DNA from: an uncultured Ruminococcus sp.
Lineage (GTDB): Bacteria; Bacillota_A; Clostridia; Oscillospirales; Ruminococcaceae
Length of the DNA: 10,980 bases
Direction of reading: 5' to 3'
NCBI GenBank assembly: GCA_946629405.1
Contig: CAMOXW010000169.1
Span: 1-10,980, forward strand
The notes beneath the pieces were generated by a model. It saw nothing but the letters and a program-made list of their open reading frames with translations, had not been told where the DNA came from and made no database searches. Positions 1 to 6,641 of this stretch are shown here, in pieces (position 1 is the first letter of the stretch; each line of letters starts with the position of its first letter). A program made the position numbers and the translations under genes.

Positions 1-2291
1 CTATCCTCGTTGAAGGCCGTGCTATCAAGCTCCACCCGCTCGTATGCTCCGCGTTCAACGCTGACTTCGACGGCGACCAGATGGCTGTACACCTTCCTCT
101 TTCTGCTGAGGCACAGGCTGAAGCAAGATTCCTTATGCTTGCTGCCAACAACCTCCTCAAGCCTTCAGACGGTAAGCCTGTTGCAGTTCCTTCACAGGAT
201 ATGGTCCTCGGTTCATACTATCTTACAATGGCTAAGCCCGGTGAACCCGGCGAAGGCAAGGTATTCCGCGATGTGAACGAGGCTCTTATGGCTTATAACG
301 AGCACGATGTTTCGCTCCACGCTAATATCAAGGTAAAGATCACCAAGGATATCGGCGACAAGAAGGTCTCAAAGATCATCGACGCAACTGTCGGACGTCT
401 TATCTTCAACGAGAATATCCCCCAGAACCTCGGATACGTTGACAGAACAAACTCCGATAAGCAGTTCGACCTCGAGATCGCTTTCCTCGTTGGAAAGAAG
501 CAGCTCTCCGACATCATCGAGCGCTGCATAAAGATCCACGGAACAACAACTACATCTGAGGTACTTGACCGTATCAAGGCTCTCGGATATAAATATTCCA
601 CAAGGGCAGCTCTTACCGTTGCTGTCTGCGACGCGACCATTCCTCCGCAGAAGAAGGAGATCCTTGCAAAGGCTGACGAGGAGGTCGGACAGATCACAGC
701 AGAGTATGAGTACGGCTATATCTCCGAGCAGGAGAAGTCCAAGAAGATCATCGCCCTCTGGACAGAGACAAACGACCAGGTTACAGCAGCTCTGAAGGCA
801 AACTTCGACCGCTACAATCCTATCTGGATGATGGCGGACTCCGGTGCGCGTGGTTCTATCTCGCAGATCAGACAGCTCGCAGGTATGCGCGGACTTATCG
901 CCAATACCTCCGGTGCGGTAATCGAGATCCCGATCAGGGCTAACTACCGTGAAGGTCTTAACATCCTCGAATACTTCATTGCATCCCGAGGCGCCCGTAA
1001 GGGACTTGCCGATACAGCGCTCCGTACCGCTGACTCAGGATACCTCACAAGACGTCTTGTTGACGTATCACAGGACGTTATCATCCGTGAGGACGATTGC
1101 GGTACTACCGACGGTATCGAGGTATACGAGATCAGGAACGGAAACGAAGTCGTTGAACCGTTCGCAGAGCGTCTTGTCGGAAGATATCTTGCCGAGGACC
1201 TCAGAGATCAGGCAGGCGAACTCATCGTTTCCCGCAACAAGCTCATCAGCGACGCCGATGCAAAGAAGATCATTGACTCCGGCGTCGAGAAGATACGCAT
1301 CCGCTCCGTCCTCACCTGTAAGGCAAGATACGGAGTATGCGCCAAGTGCTACGGTGCGAACCTTGCACACAACAATGTTGTATCAGTCGGCGAGGCTGTC
1401 GGCGTAATCGCAGCTCAGTCTATCGGCGAGCCCGGTACACAGCTCACTATGAGAACCTTCCACACCGGCGGTGTTGCATCTGCCGACGCGGAGGATATCA
1501 CACAGGGTCTTCCCCGTGTTGAGGAGCTCTTTGAGAGCAGACGTCCCAAGGGTGCTGCTATCCTTTCGAGAATTCCCGGAAAGATACACATCGAGGAAGT
1601 CAAGACAACAAGAAACATCATCGTTACAAGCGACGAGACAGGTGAGTCCGAGAGCTATATGATCCCCTATAACTTCAAGATAAGAGTTCAGGAGGGCGAT
1701 ATAATAGAGAAGGGCACACGTCTCACTGAGGGTAACGTTTATCCGGCTGATATCCTCAATATCCTCGGTACTCAGGCTGTTGAGAACTACATCATCAACG
1801 AAGTCCAGAAGGTATACCGCCTCCAGGGTGTTGATATCAACGACAAGCATATCGAGGTAATAGTCCGCCAGATGCTCCGCAAGATCAAGGTCGAGGAGTC
1901 CGGCAGCAGCTATCTGCTTCCCGGAACACTTGTTGACCGCAAGGAGATCGATGCTATCAACGGCGAGATACAGGCAAGGATCGACGCAGGAGAGTATGAT
2001 CTCCAGCTCGTTCAGACAAGTCCTGTACTCCAGGGTATCACGAAGGCTTCGTCTAACTCTGACAGCTTCATGTCAGCAGCGTCCTTCCAGGAGACCACAA
2101 AGGCTCTCACAGACGCAGCTATCAGGGGCAAGAGCGACAAGCTTCTCGGACTCAAGGAAAATGTTATCATTGGTAAGCTTATCCCTGCCGGAACAGGTAT
2201 GGATATCTACAACCGTGTTGAGGTCGAGACCGTCAAGAACGAGGCGTATATGGAGCACAACGCTCCTGCAATGCCCGGACAGCTTGTGTGA
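1..2291 (+). CDS. rpoC: DNA-directed RNA polymerase subunit beta' (5' partial)
   Basis: This is the C-terminal 762 residues of the RNA polymerase beta' subunit; the frame enters at base 3 and the gene begins before the window. The catalytic motif [12 protein letters not shown] lies at fragment residues 19-30, with three Asp (21, 23, 25) holding the active-site magnesium. The bridge helix follows around residues 320-350 ([19 protein letters not shown]). The second zinc site is complete: Cys366, 439, 446 and 449. The trigger loop (TMRTFHTGG, His487) runs directly into [21 protein letters not shown], so the large insertion of E. coli beta' is absent, as expected in Firmicutes. The C-terminus ([26 protein letters not shown]) is the usual ending. 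One oddity is Arg329 where many bacteria have His in STHGARKG. The gene ends at TGA, 12 bases before a strong terminator stem. rpoB normally lies upstream but is not visible here. Confidence 0.98.
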   Translation, partial: ILVEGRAIKLHPLVCSAFNADFDGDQMAVHLPLSAEAQAEARFLMLAANNLLKPSDGKPVAVPSQDMVLGSYYLTMAKPGEPGEGKVFRDVNEALMAYNEHDVSLHANIKVKITKDIGDKKVSKIIDATVGRLIFNENIPQNLGYVDRTNSDKQFDLEIAFLVGKKQLSDIIERCIKIHGTTTTSEVLDRIKALGYKYSTRAALTVAVCDATIPPQKKEILAKADEEVGQITAEYEYGYISEQEKSKKIIALWTETNDQVTAALKANFDRYNPIWMMADSGARGSISQIRQLAGMRGLIANTSGAVIEIPIRANYREGLNILEYFIASRGARKGLADTALRTADSGYLTRRLVDVSQDVIIREDDCGTTDGIEVYEIRNGNEVVEPFAERLVGRYLAEDLRDQAGELIVSRNKLISDADAKKIIDSGVEKIRIRSVLTCKARYGVCAKCYGANLAHNNVVSVGEAVGVIAAQSIGEPGTQLTMRTFHTGGVASADAEDITQGLPRVEELFESRRPKGAAILSRIPGKIHIEEVKTTRNIIVTSDETGESESYMIPYNFKIRVQEGDIIEKGTRLTEGNVYPADILNILGTQAVENYIINEVQKVYRLQGVDINDKHIEVIVRQMLRKIKVEESGSSYLLPGTLVDRKEIDAINGEIQARIDAGEYDLQLVQTSPVLQGITKASSNSDSFMSAASFQETTKALTDAAIRGKSDKLLGLKENVIIGKLIPAGTGMDIYNRVEVETVKNEAYMEHNAPAMPGQLV

Positions 2292-2303
2292 AACAGTAAT
2301 AAC

Positions 2304-2340
2304 ATCCCGGAGAGCGTAAGCTTTCCGGGATTTTTGTTTT
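2304..2340 (+). terminator. Intrinsic terminator of rpoC
   Basis: A 12-bp stem (ATCCCGGAGAGC paired with GCTTTCCGGGAT, one G-T wobble) closes on a GTAA loop of the stable GNRA class. It is followed by TTTTGTTTT. It lies directly after the rpoC stop and marks the end of that operon. Confidence 0.93.
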
Positions 2341-2346
2341 GGGGCT

Positions 2347-2355
2347 AAGGAAGTT
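2347..2355 (+). repeat. Left 9-bp terminal inverted repeat of copy 1
   Basis: AAGGAAGTT is the exact reverse complement of AACTTCCTT at 2609-2617. The pair brackets repeat copy 1 and spans 271 bases. No target-site duplication is visible. No equivalent pair was found around copy 2, so this may be a boundary, a closing RNA stem or chance. Confidence 0.4.
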
Positions 2356-2484
2356 CTCCCGTGCGGAGGTAACTCCGCAGGCAAATAATTACAGACCGTG
2401 AGAAGGAGACGCCCTCTCTTGCAGGGCGTCTCCTCTTGCGGAGCGCCTTTGCAATTTCGCCGTCTTAAAAGCTGAAAACGGCGA

Positions 2485-2503
2485 CCAGAGGCGCTGCCTC
2501 TGG
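2485..2503 (+). repeat. Perfect 8-bp hairpin with three-base loop (copy 1)
   Basis: CCAGAGGC pairs perfectly with GCCTCTGG around GCT. No T-tract follows, so it is not a terminator. It belongs to the variable part of the repeat element. Confidence 0.8.
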
Positions 2504-2509
2504 ACTCCG

Positions 2510-2530
2510 GCAAGGGAGGACCTCCCTTGC
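2510..2530 (+). repeat. Perfect 9-bp hairpin with three-base loop (copy 1)
   Basis: GCAAGGGAG pairs perfectly with CTCCCTTGC around GAC, six bases after the preceding hairpin. There is no T-tract. The sequence is unrelated to that hairpin but the build is the same. Confidence 0.8.
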
Positions 2531-2608
2531 ATCCCTTTCCACGGGCTGCTTCGTGAGAAATGGATAGTCTGCTTTCGCTCACGGACTGCTGCCATTGCAA
2601 TTGTACAA

Positions 2609-2617
2609 AACTTCCTT
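2609..2617 (+). repeat. Right 9-bp terminal inverted repeat of copy 1
   Basis: AACTTCCTT is the mate of the left repeat at 2347-2355. Its last two bases are the first two bases of the downstream TTGACA box, so the edge of the element and the promoter of the VWA gene overlap. Confidence 0.4.
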
Positions 2618-2644
2618 GACAAAATGCACAGAATGTTGTAAAAT
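2616..2644 (+). promoter_or_regulatory. Sigma-A promoter of the VWA-PP2C operon
   Basis: TTGACA (2616-2621), a 17-base spacer and TAAAAT (2639-2644) give a near-consensus vegetative promoter. It lies 32 bases before the start codon, leaving room for a short leader containing AGGAGG. Confidence 0.85.
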
Positions 2645-2676
2645 ACTAATGGATATTAATATTAGGAGGACGGAAT

Positions 2677-3414
2677 ATGCCGGGATTAGATGATTACGCT
2701 CCTGCCGTAAGGAAGGTCATGACTCTCTTTTACGTCATTGATACTTCCGGAAGTATGCAGGGCAGCAAGATTGGACAGGTCGAATCTGCGCTTGAGGAGG
2801 TTATGCAGACCTTGCAGGAGATAAGCGACGAGAGCGACGATGCAGAGATCAAGATCGCTGTTCTTGAATTTTCCACGGGGGCAAGGTGGATCACTCCCGA
2901 GCCGGTGTCTCCCGAGGGCTACCGCTTCAAATCATTTGAAGCCTGCGGAGTTACTGACATGGGTACAGCATTCAAGGAGCTCGACAAGAAGCTTTCGCGC
3001 AATGAGTTTCTCCAGACCTCAGCGGGAGCTTATCCGCCGGTAATACTCCTCTTCAGCGACGGCGGTCCCACAGACAACTGGGAGGGCGGCCTTGCAGCAT
3101 TGCAGGACAACAACTGGTTCAAGCGTGCAATAAAGATAGCCTTTGCTATCGGCGAGGATTCCGACAGGAGCGTGCTCGCACGGTTTTCGGGCAGCTCTGA
3201 GACAGTTCTTGACGTTAAGAACAAGGATCAGCTTCGCCTTATGATAGAAAAGGCAAGCGTTATTACAAGTGTTTTCGCCAGCCATTCAAGTACCGTTGAC
3301 AGCGATACCGACCCGGTCGAGATATCGAAAAAGCTCGCCGTGGACGTTGTCGAGCAGACACAGGAGGCTATGGATACTTCCGGTACTGCGGACTGGGACG
3401 AGGCAGACTGGTAA
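2677..3414 (+). CDS. TerY-like von Willebrand factor A domain protein
   Basis: A 245-residue cytosolic protein with no signal peptide or membrane segment. It starts at ATG seven bases after AGGAGG. The VWA domain covers about residues 14-200. The metal-ion-dependent adhesion site is complete: DTSGSM (Asp22, Ser24, Ser26), Thr93 in GVTDMGTAF and Asp128 in FSDGGPTD. The length and the single VWA domain fit the TerY family, whose members act as metal-dependent protein-binding partners in tellurite/stress-type phosphosignalling systems. The adjoining PP2C gene supports this: its start is nine bases after this stop, and its ribosome site overlaps the stop (TAAGGTGAT). The tail is acidic and ends DWDEADW, which may be a docking segment; that is inference. 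TerY-P systems normally also have a kinase, and none is present here. The domain call is firm, the biological role is not. Confidence 0.9.
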   Translation: MPGLDDYAPAVRKVMTLFYVIDTSGSMQGSKIGQVESALEEVMQTLQEISDESDDAEIKIAVLEFSTGARWITPEPVSPEGYRFKSFEACGVTDMGTAFKELDKKLSRNEFLQTSAGAYPPVILLFSDGGPTDNWEGGLAALQDNNWFKRAIKIAFAIGEDSDRSVLARFSGSSETVLDVKNKDQLRLMIEKASVITSVFASHSSTVDSDTDPVEISKKLAVDVVEQTQEAMDTSGTADWDEADW

Positions 3415-3423
3415 GGTGATAGA

Positions 3424-4410
3424 ATGAAGGGTTATTCTTCCTTTTCTCATAGCTGCATCGGCGAAACTCATATCAAAAGAGGCATCGTCTGTCAGGACAG
3501 CACTCTTTCGCTCGATAACAGCAGGTATTCCTTTGCGGCAACTGCTGACGGTCACGGGAGCCTATGCTATCTTCGCACCGACCGCGGCTCGGAGTACGCG
3601 GTAGACTGTGCTCAGAGCTGTGTTGACGAATTTCTCAGGAATCTGAATGAGACCGATGCCGACCTCAACGACGAGAAGCAGCGTACACAGCTTTTCGACC
3701 AGCTCTGGCGGAGCATTGTTGCCCGCTGGCATAGCACCGCTGAGGAGGATTTCCGCTTCGACCCCTTCTCCGAGGAGGAGCTCGACCGTATCCCGGAGCA
3801 GTTCGGATATTACCGTGAGAGATACCTTTCGGGACGGTATATAGAGGCTTACGGCACTACACTTGCCTTTGCGGTTGTCACGGAGGACTTCGCTCTCTGC
3901 GCCCAGATCGGTGACGGGAGCTGTGTGGTTTTCGGTGATGACGGAGAGGCTTATGAGCCTGTTCCGGAGGATCCGCGCTGCTATGACAATGTTACGACCT
4001 CAATGTGTCAGGACGATGCCGCACTGTCTTACAGATACGTCTACTTTCCTAAGGACGAGATACCGCCGGCGATATTCCTCGGTACGGACGGCATCGAGAA
4101 TTCCTACTGGAGCAAGGAGCAGCTCCACGGCTTCTACCGCGGACTTGCGCTTACATTCTGTGAAAGCGGGATGCAGGACGGAGTAAGGCAGCTTCAGGTA
4201 TTCCTTCCGGAAATGACCCGCAGGGGAAGCGGCGATGACGTGAGCTGTGCGGGGATAATTGACCTTGAAAGGCTGAGGGCTATCGAGGATACCCTCCGCG
4301 AGATGTTGAATGCTGAGATCGAGGAGCCGCAGGAGGCCGTTGAGCCGCCTGTTGACGATTCAGATGTGATAATTGCAGGCAACGGTGACGAGCCGTCTGC
4401 GGATGAATAA
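3424..4410 (+). CDS. PP2C-family serine/threonine protein phosphatase
   Basis: A 328-residue PP2C phosphatase, predicted to remove phosphate from Ser/Thr of proteins with two metal ions. All core motifs are visible in order: CQDS (Asp25), ADGHG (41-45, metal ligand Asp42), GTTLAFAVV (144-152), IGDGSCVVF (162-170), LGTDGIENS (219-227) and GSGDDVSCAGII (268-279). The catalytic domain spans about 1-285, followed by an acidic tail (298-328, rich in Glu, Asp and Pro). There is no membrane segment or sensor domain, so its specificity probably comes from partners such as the VWA protein upstream. Translation is likely coupled: AAGGTGAT overlaps the upstream stop and lies five bases before ATG. The pair resembles TerY-P loci, but the kinase that would set the opposing phosphorylation is not adjacent. 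Confidence 0.93.
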   Translation: MKGYSSFSHSCIGETHIKRGIVCQDSTLSLDNSRYSFAATADGHGSLCYLRTDRGSEYAVDCAQSCVDEFLRNLNETDADLNDEKQRTQLFDQLWRSIVARWHSTAEEDFRFDPFSEEELDRIPEQFGYYRERYLSGRYIEAYGTTLAFAVVTEDFALCAQIGDGSCVVFGDDGEAYEPVPEDPRCYDNVTTSMCQDDAALSYRYVYFPKDEIPPAIFLGTDGIENSYWSKEQLHGFYRGLALTFCESGMQDGVRQLQVFLPEMTRRGSGDDVSCAGIIDLERLRAIEDTLREMLNAEIEEPQEAVEPPVDDSDVIIAGNGDEPSADE

Positions 4411-4417
4411 AGATCAG

Positions 4418-4441
4418 GGGAGCTGAAGGAGCTCCCTTTTT
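4418..4441 (+). terminator. Intrinsic terminator of the VWA-PP2C operon
   Basis: GGGAGCT pairs with AGCTCCC around a five-base loop and is followed by five T. It lies seven bases after the PP2C stop and separates the pair from the next promoter. Confidence 0.88.
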
Positions 4442-4460
4442 CTCGTTGATAAGACAAAAT

Positions 4461-4489
4461 TTGACAAATCTCTCACACTGTGCTATAAT
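4461..4489 (+). promoter_or_regulatory. Fully consensus sigma-A promoter
   Basis: TTGACA (4461-4466), exactly 17 bases, then TATAAT (4484-4489) preceded by TGC, an extended -10. Both hexamers match consensus at every base. The predicted leader to the ATG at 4537 is about 40 bases. Confidence 0.93.
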
Positions 4490-4536
4490 GATGTAGCTAT
4501 ATATACAAAAAAGACATAAACAGGGTTGGTGGGATA

Positions 4537-5229
4537 ATGAAAAATACGCCTGCATTGATCGTTATGCTGACGTACAACGATTGCACGGTGCTGAATGCGA
4601 GCGAGATATTCAGCCGGTGCAGAAGCTCAGCGGCAGAATTTTGGGGATTCAAGGAGAAGCCCCTGCCGCAGGAGAAAATGAAAGAGCTCTTTTCCTTGAT
4701 GAAGGAATGCGGCAAGACTACGGTCCTCGAGGTCGTTGCCTACACGGATGAGGAGTGCCTCGCGGGAGCGAAGCTTGCGGCGGAATGCGGCTGCGACATC
4801 CTCATGGGAACGGTCTTCTCGGACGCCGTGAACGACTTCTGCCGCAGCAATGGGATAAAGTATATGCCGTTCGTCGGGAAGGTCTATGACCGTCCCTCGG
4901 TGCTTTCCGGCAGCATTGATGACATGATAGCCGAAGCAAAGGACTATATCAGCCGCGGCGCTTACGGTATTGATCTGCTTGGCTACAGATATACCGGCGA
5001 CCCGGTCGAGCTTGACAGGCGTTTTGTTGAAGCAGTCGATGCGCCGGTATGTATTGCGGGAAGCGTGAACAGCTATGAGCGCCTTGACGAGATCGCGGAG
5101 ACTTCTCCGTGGGCATTCACGATAGGGAGCGCGTTCTTCGACAAAAAATTCGGCGAGGACTTCGGCGGACAGATAGACCGGGTCTGCGCCTATATATCAC
5201 AGAAAAGCGGGGAAGACAGGATATGCTGA
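4537..5229 (+). CDS. TIM-barrel protein of unknown function (HisA/NanE-like fold)
   Basis: A 230-residue soluble protein with the pattern of a beta/alpha (TIM) barrel. Alternating strands are readable: ALIVMLTYND (6-15), TVLEVVAY (62-69), CDILMGTVF (86-94), IKYMPFVGKV (107-116), AYGIDLLGY (142-150), APVCIAGSVNS (169-179) and AFTIGSAFF (193-201). The last two Gly-containing ends (AGSV and GSAF) look like the phosphate-binding loops of HisA, NanE and related barrels. I do not recognise a specific enzyme, and the substrate is unknown. It is first in an operon behind a perfect promoter, with a modest ribosome site (GGTGG, four bases before ATG). Its last seven bases overlap the next gene, which suggests translational coupling to a YqeG-type phosphatase. 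Cysteines are numerous (nine). The fold call is moderately firm and any named function would be a guess. Confidence 0.72.
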   Translation: MKNTPALIVMLTYNDCTVLNASEIFSRCRSSAAEFWGFKEKPLPQEKMKELFSLMKECGKTTVLEVVAYTDEECLAGAKLAAECGCDILMGTVFSDAVNDFCRSNGIKYMPFVGKVYDRPSVLSGSIDDMIAEAKDYISRGAYGIDLLGYRYTGDPVELDRRFVEAVDAPVCIAGSVNSYERLDEIAETSPWAFTIGSAFFDKKFGEDFGGQIDRVCAYISQKSGEDRIC

Positions 5230-5780
5230 GCAGGTATTATCCGTGGGGCTATGCAAGGAGCGTTTTTGCAGTCGATTATGACAAGCTTTACGCAAGAGGC
5301 TACAGGGCTGTGATATTCGATATCGACAACACTCTTGTCCACCACGGAGACGACTCAACTCCGGAGGTAGACCGTCTGTTCAGGAAAATTCACCGTGCAG
5401 GGCTGAAGACACTTCTGCTTACCAATAATGATGAGGAGCGTGTAATGCGCTTCATAAAGAATATCTCAACACTGTACATATGTGACGCGGACAAGCCGGC
5501 TGCTGACGGCTATCTCAGGGCACTTGAAATGCTCGGCACCGACCGGAGCGAGACACTGTGCGTGGGTGACCAGATATTCACCGATATTATCGGCGCGAAC
5601 AGGTGCGGTATCCCGAGCCTGCTCGTACACTATATACAGCTTCCCGGCGAAACAAAGCTCGGCAAGAAGCGCTACATCGAGAAGCTTATACTCTGCTTCT
5701 ACCGCCGTAGCCGTCTTAGAAACAGGCTCGGTGACATTTACATAATAAGGAGAGACAAAAATGTTCTTTTACAAGGATAA
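5223..5780 (+). CDS. yqeG: YqeG-family HAD-IIIA phosphatase
   Basis: A 185-residue HAD hydrolase of the YqeG type. Motif I is IFDIDNTLV (nucleophile Asp33, acid/base Asp35), motif II is LLTNND (Thr67), motif III is Lys91 in DADKPA, and motif IV is VGDQIFTDIIGAN (Asp116, Asp121). The order, the N-terminal region (YYPWGYARSVFAVDYDKLYARGY) and the length fit YqeG, usually about 170 residues in Bacilli. The frame stays open upstream to an ATG at 5109, but that would overlap the preceding gene by 120 bases. The ATG at 5223 gives the expected YqeG N-terminus and a seven-base coupling overlap. The last 20 bases overlap the VanW-family gene, so the tail (RRDKNVLLQG) may be lineage-specific. The family is known as a phosphatase; its physiological substrate is not clear from sequence. 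Confidence 0.9.
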   Translation: MLSRYYPWGYARSVFAVDYDKLYARGYRAVIFDIDNTLVHHGDDSTPEVDRLFRKIHRAGLKTLLLTNNDEERVMRFIKNISTLYICDADKPAADGYLRALEMLGTDRSETLCVGDQIFTDIIGANRCGIPSLLVHYIQLPGETKLGKKRYIEKLILCFYRRSRLRNRLGDIYIIRRDKNVLLQG

Positions 5781-6600
5781 GCTGTTCTGCGACATAAATC
5801 CGACCTGCTACGCTATCTCAGAGCAGAAGGAGATATGCAAGCGGCATATAGCTGATATTATCGGCAGAGAGAACTACGCAAGGACCAGAATGCGCCGGAA
5901 ACTCCCGGTAACGGTCTTCAGCCAGAGCTCCCACCTTATAAAGCGGGGACCGGGAATTGACCCGACGCTCCAGATAAACAAGGCGGTAAATATCCGGCTT
6001 GCCTGCAAGAAAATAAACGGCATCGTCATTCGTCCGGGCGAGGTATTTTCGTTCTGGCACACTGTCGGCAAGACAACCAAGCGCCGCGGCTACAGGGACG
6101 GACGAGTTATCGTGAACGGCAAGCTCATACCCGGCATCGGCGGAGGATTATGCAACCTCAGCAACACGATACACCGGACTATTCTTCACAGTCCGCTCGA
6201 GGTAACGGAGTTCCATCAGCACTCCGATGCGCTTGCTCCTGATGAAGGGGAGCGTGTACCGTTCAGCTCGGGGACATCGGTAAACTATAATTATATCGAC
6301 TATCGTTTCAGGAACAATACTAATATTGCAGTTCAGCTTCTTGCGTGGTGTGACGAGGAGGAACTGCACATTGAGCTGCGGAGCGAGAAGGAATTTCCGC
6401 TCACATTCAGCATTACGGAGGAGGGGCATCATTTCCGGAAGGAGGATGACGGCAAATACTACCGTGTGTCGAAGATATACAAGAACATTTTTGACCGCAA
6501 GACCGGAGAGCTTCTTGACAAGGAGCTTGTTCTTGACAACCATTCCGAGGTAATGTACGACCCGAAGCTTATCCCTGCCGGACTGATAGCACAGACCTGA
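5761..6600 (+). CDS. VanW-family protein
   Basis: A 279-residue protein with a VanW domain over about residues 65-205. The signature is clear: INKAVNIRLACKKINGIVIRPGE (split here by description as a strand-helix lead-in), then FSFWHTVGKTTKRRGY, PGIGGGLCNLSNTIHRTIL (124-143 region) and a conserved HQHSDALAPD. The length matches the stand-alone VanW of vanB-type glycopeptide resistance clusters. No other van genes are present, so resistance should not be inferred; VanW domains are common in Firmicutes and their biochemical role is unsettled. No signal peptide or membrane segment is visible, unlike many VanW proteins that carry N-terminal anchors. The start is ATG eight bases after AAGGAG, lying inside the end of the yqeG-like gene with a 20-base overlap. 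It is the last gene of the three-gene operon and ends seven bases before a strong terminator stem. Confidence 0.9.
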   Translation: MFFYKDKLFCDINPTCYAISEQKEICKRHIADIIGRENYARTRMRRKLPVTVFSQSSHLIKRGPGIDPTLQINKAVNIRLACKKINGIVIRPGEVFSFWHTVGKTTKRRGYRDGRVIVNGKLIPGIGGGLCNLSNTIHRTILHSPLEVTEFHQHSDALAPDEGERVPFSSGTSVNYNYIDYRFRNNTNIAVQLLAWCDEEELHIELRSEKEFPLTFSITEEGHHFRKEDDGKYYRVSKIYKNIFDRKTGELLDKELVLDNHSEVMYDPKLIPAGLIAQT

Positions 6601-6641
6601 AAAAACAACGGTTACTGCCGGATTATGGCAGTAACCGTTAT
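6601..6641. terminator. Bidirectional terminator between convergent genes
   Basis: A perfect 13-bp stem, AACGGTTACTGCC (6607-6619) with GGCAGTAACCGTT (6627-6639), encloses a 7-base loop. An A-run lies on the left and a T-rich stretch on the right, so it can stop both the VanW operon and the leftward cyclase transcript. Confidence 0.92.

Larger units (their letters stand above)
2361..2578 (+). repeat. Folded intergenic repeat element, copy 1
   Basis: This element has a second copy at 10170-10400. Its 5' module is TGCGGAG/CTCCGCA around a GTAA loop (2362-2379), a linker ending TAATTACAGACCG, and a 12-bp perfect hairpin AGGAGACGCCCT/AGGGCGTCTCCT (2404-2434) with a 7-base loop. Of the first 37 bases, 35 match copy 2. 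Then come a TCGCCGT/ACGGCGA stem (2457-2484), two perfect three-base-loop hairpins (2485-2503 and 2510-2530), and AGTCTGCTTTCGC at 2566-2578, identical in copy 2. No convincing protein is encoded. It could be a small non-autonomous mobile element, a dispersed hairpin repeat or a structured RNA; I cannot name a family. Together with the rpoC terminator and the promoter at 2616-2644 it accounts for the gap 2292-2676. Confidence 0.82.

Noticed and set aside
2073..2600. 175-residue minus-strand ORF spanning the rpoC end and copy 1
   Set aside because: It runs through the rpoC coding end, its terminator and the folded repeat, and has no recognisable motifs or ribosome site.
2389..2622. Minus-strand ORF in repeat copy 1 whose C-terminal peptide (GDALQERASPSHGL) resembles that of a minus-strand ORF in copy 2 (GDALKVRASPSAGL)
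   Set aside because: The similarity follows from the shared hairpin sequence. Upstream parts are unrelated, there is no ribosome site, and the base changes preserve pairing rather than protein.
2677..4410. A complete tellurite resistance (ter) locus
   Set aside because: Only TerY-like VWA and PP2C genes are present; no TerD, TerC or TerB-type gene is visible.
5109..5222. Longer N-terminus for the YqeG-like protein
   Set aside because: It would overlap the upstream gene by over 100 bases and adds a basic stretch not typical of YqeG. The ATG at 5223 gives the family N-terminus.
5761..6600. VanW as evidence of a glycopeptide resistance cluster
   Set aside because: No vanS, vanR, vanH, ligase or vanX gene is present; VanW domains are widespread in sensitive Firmicutes.
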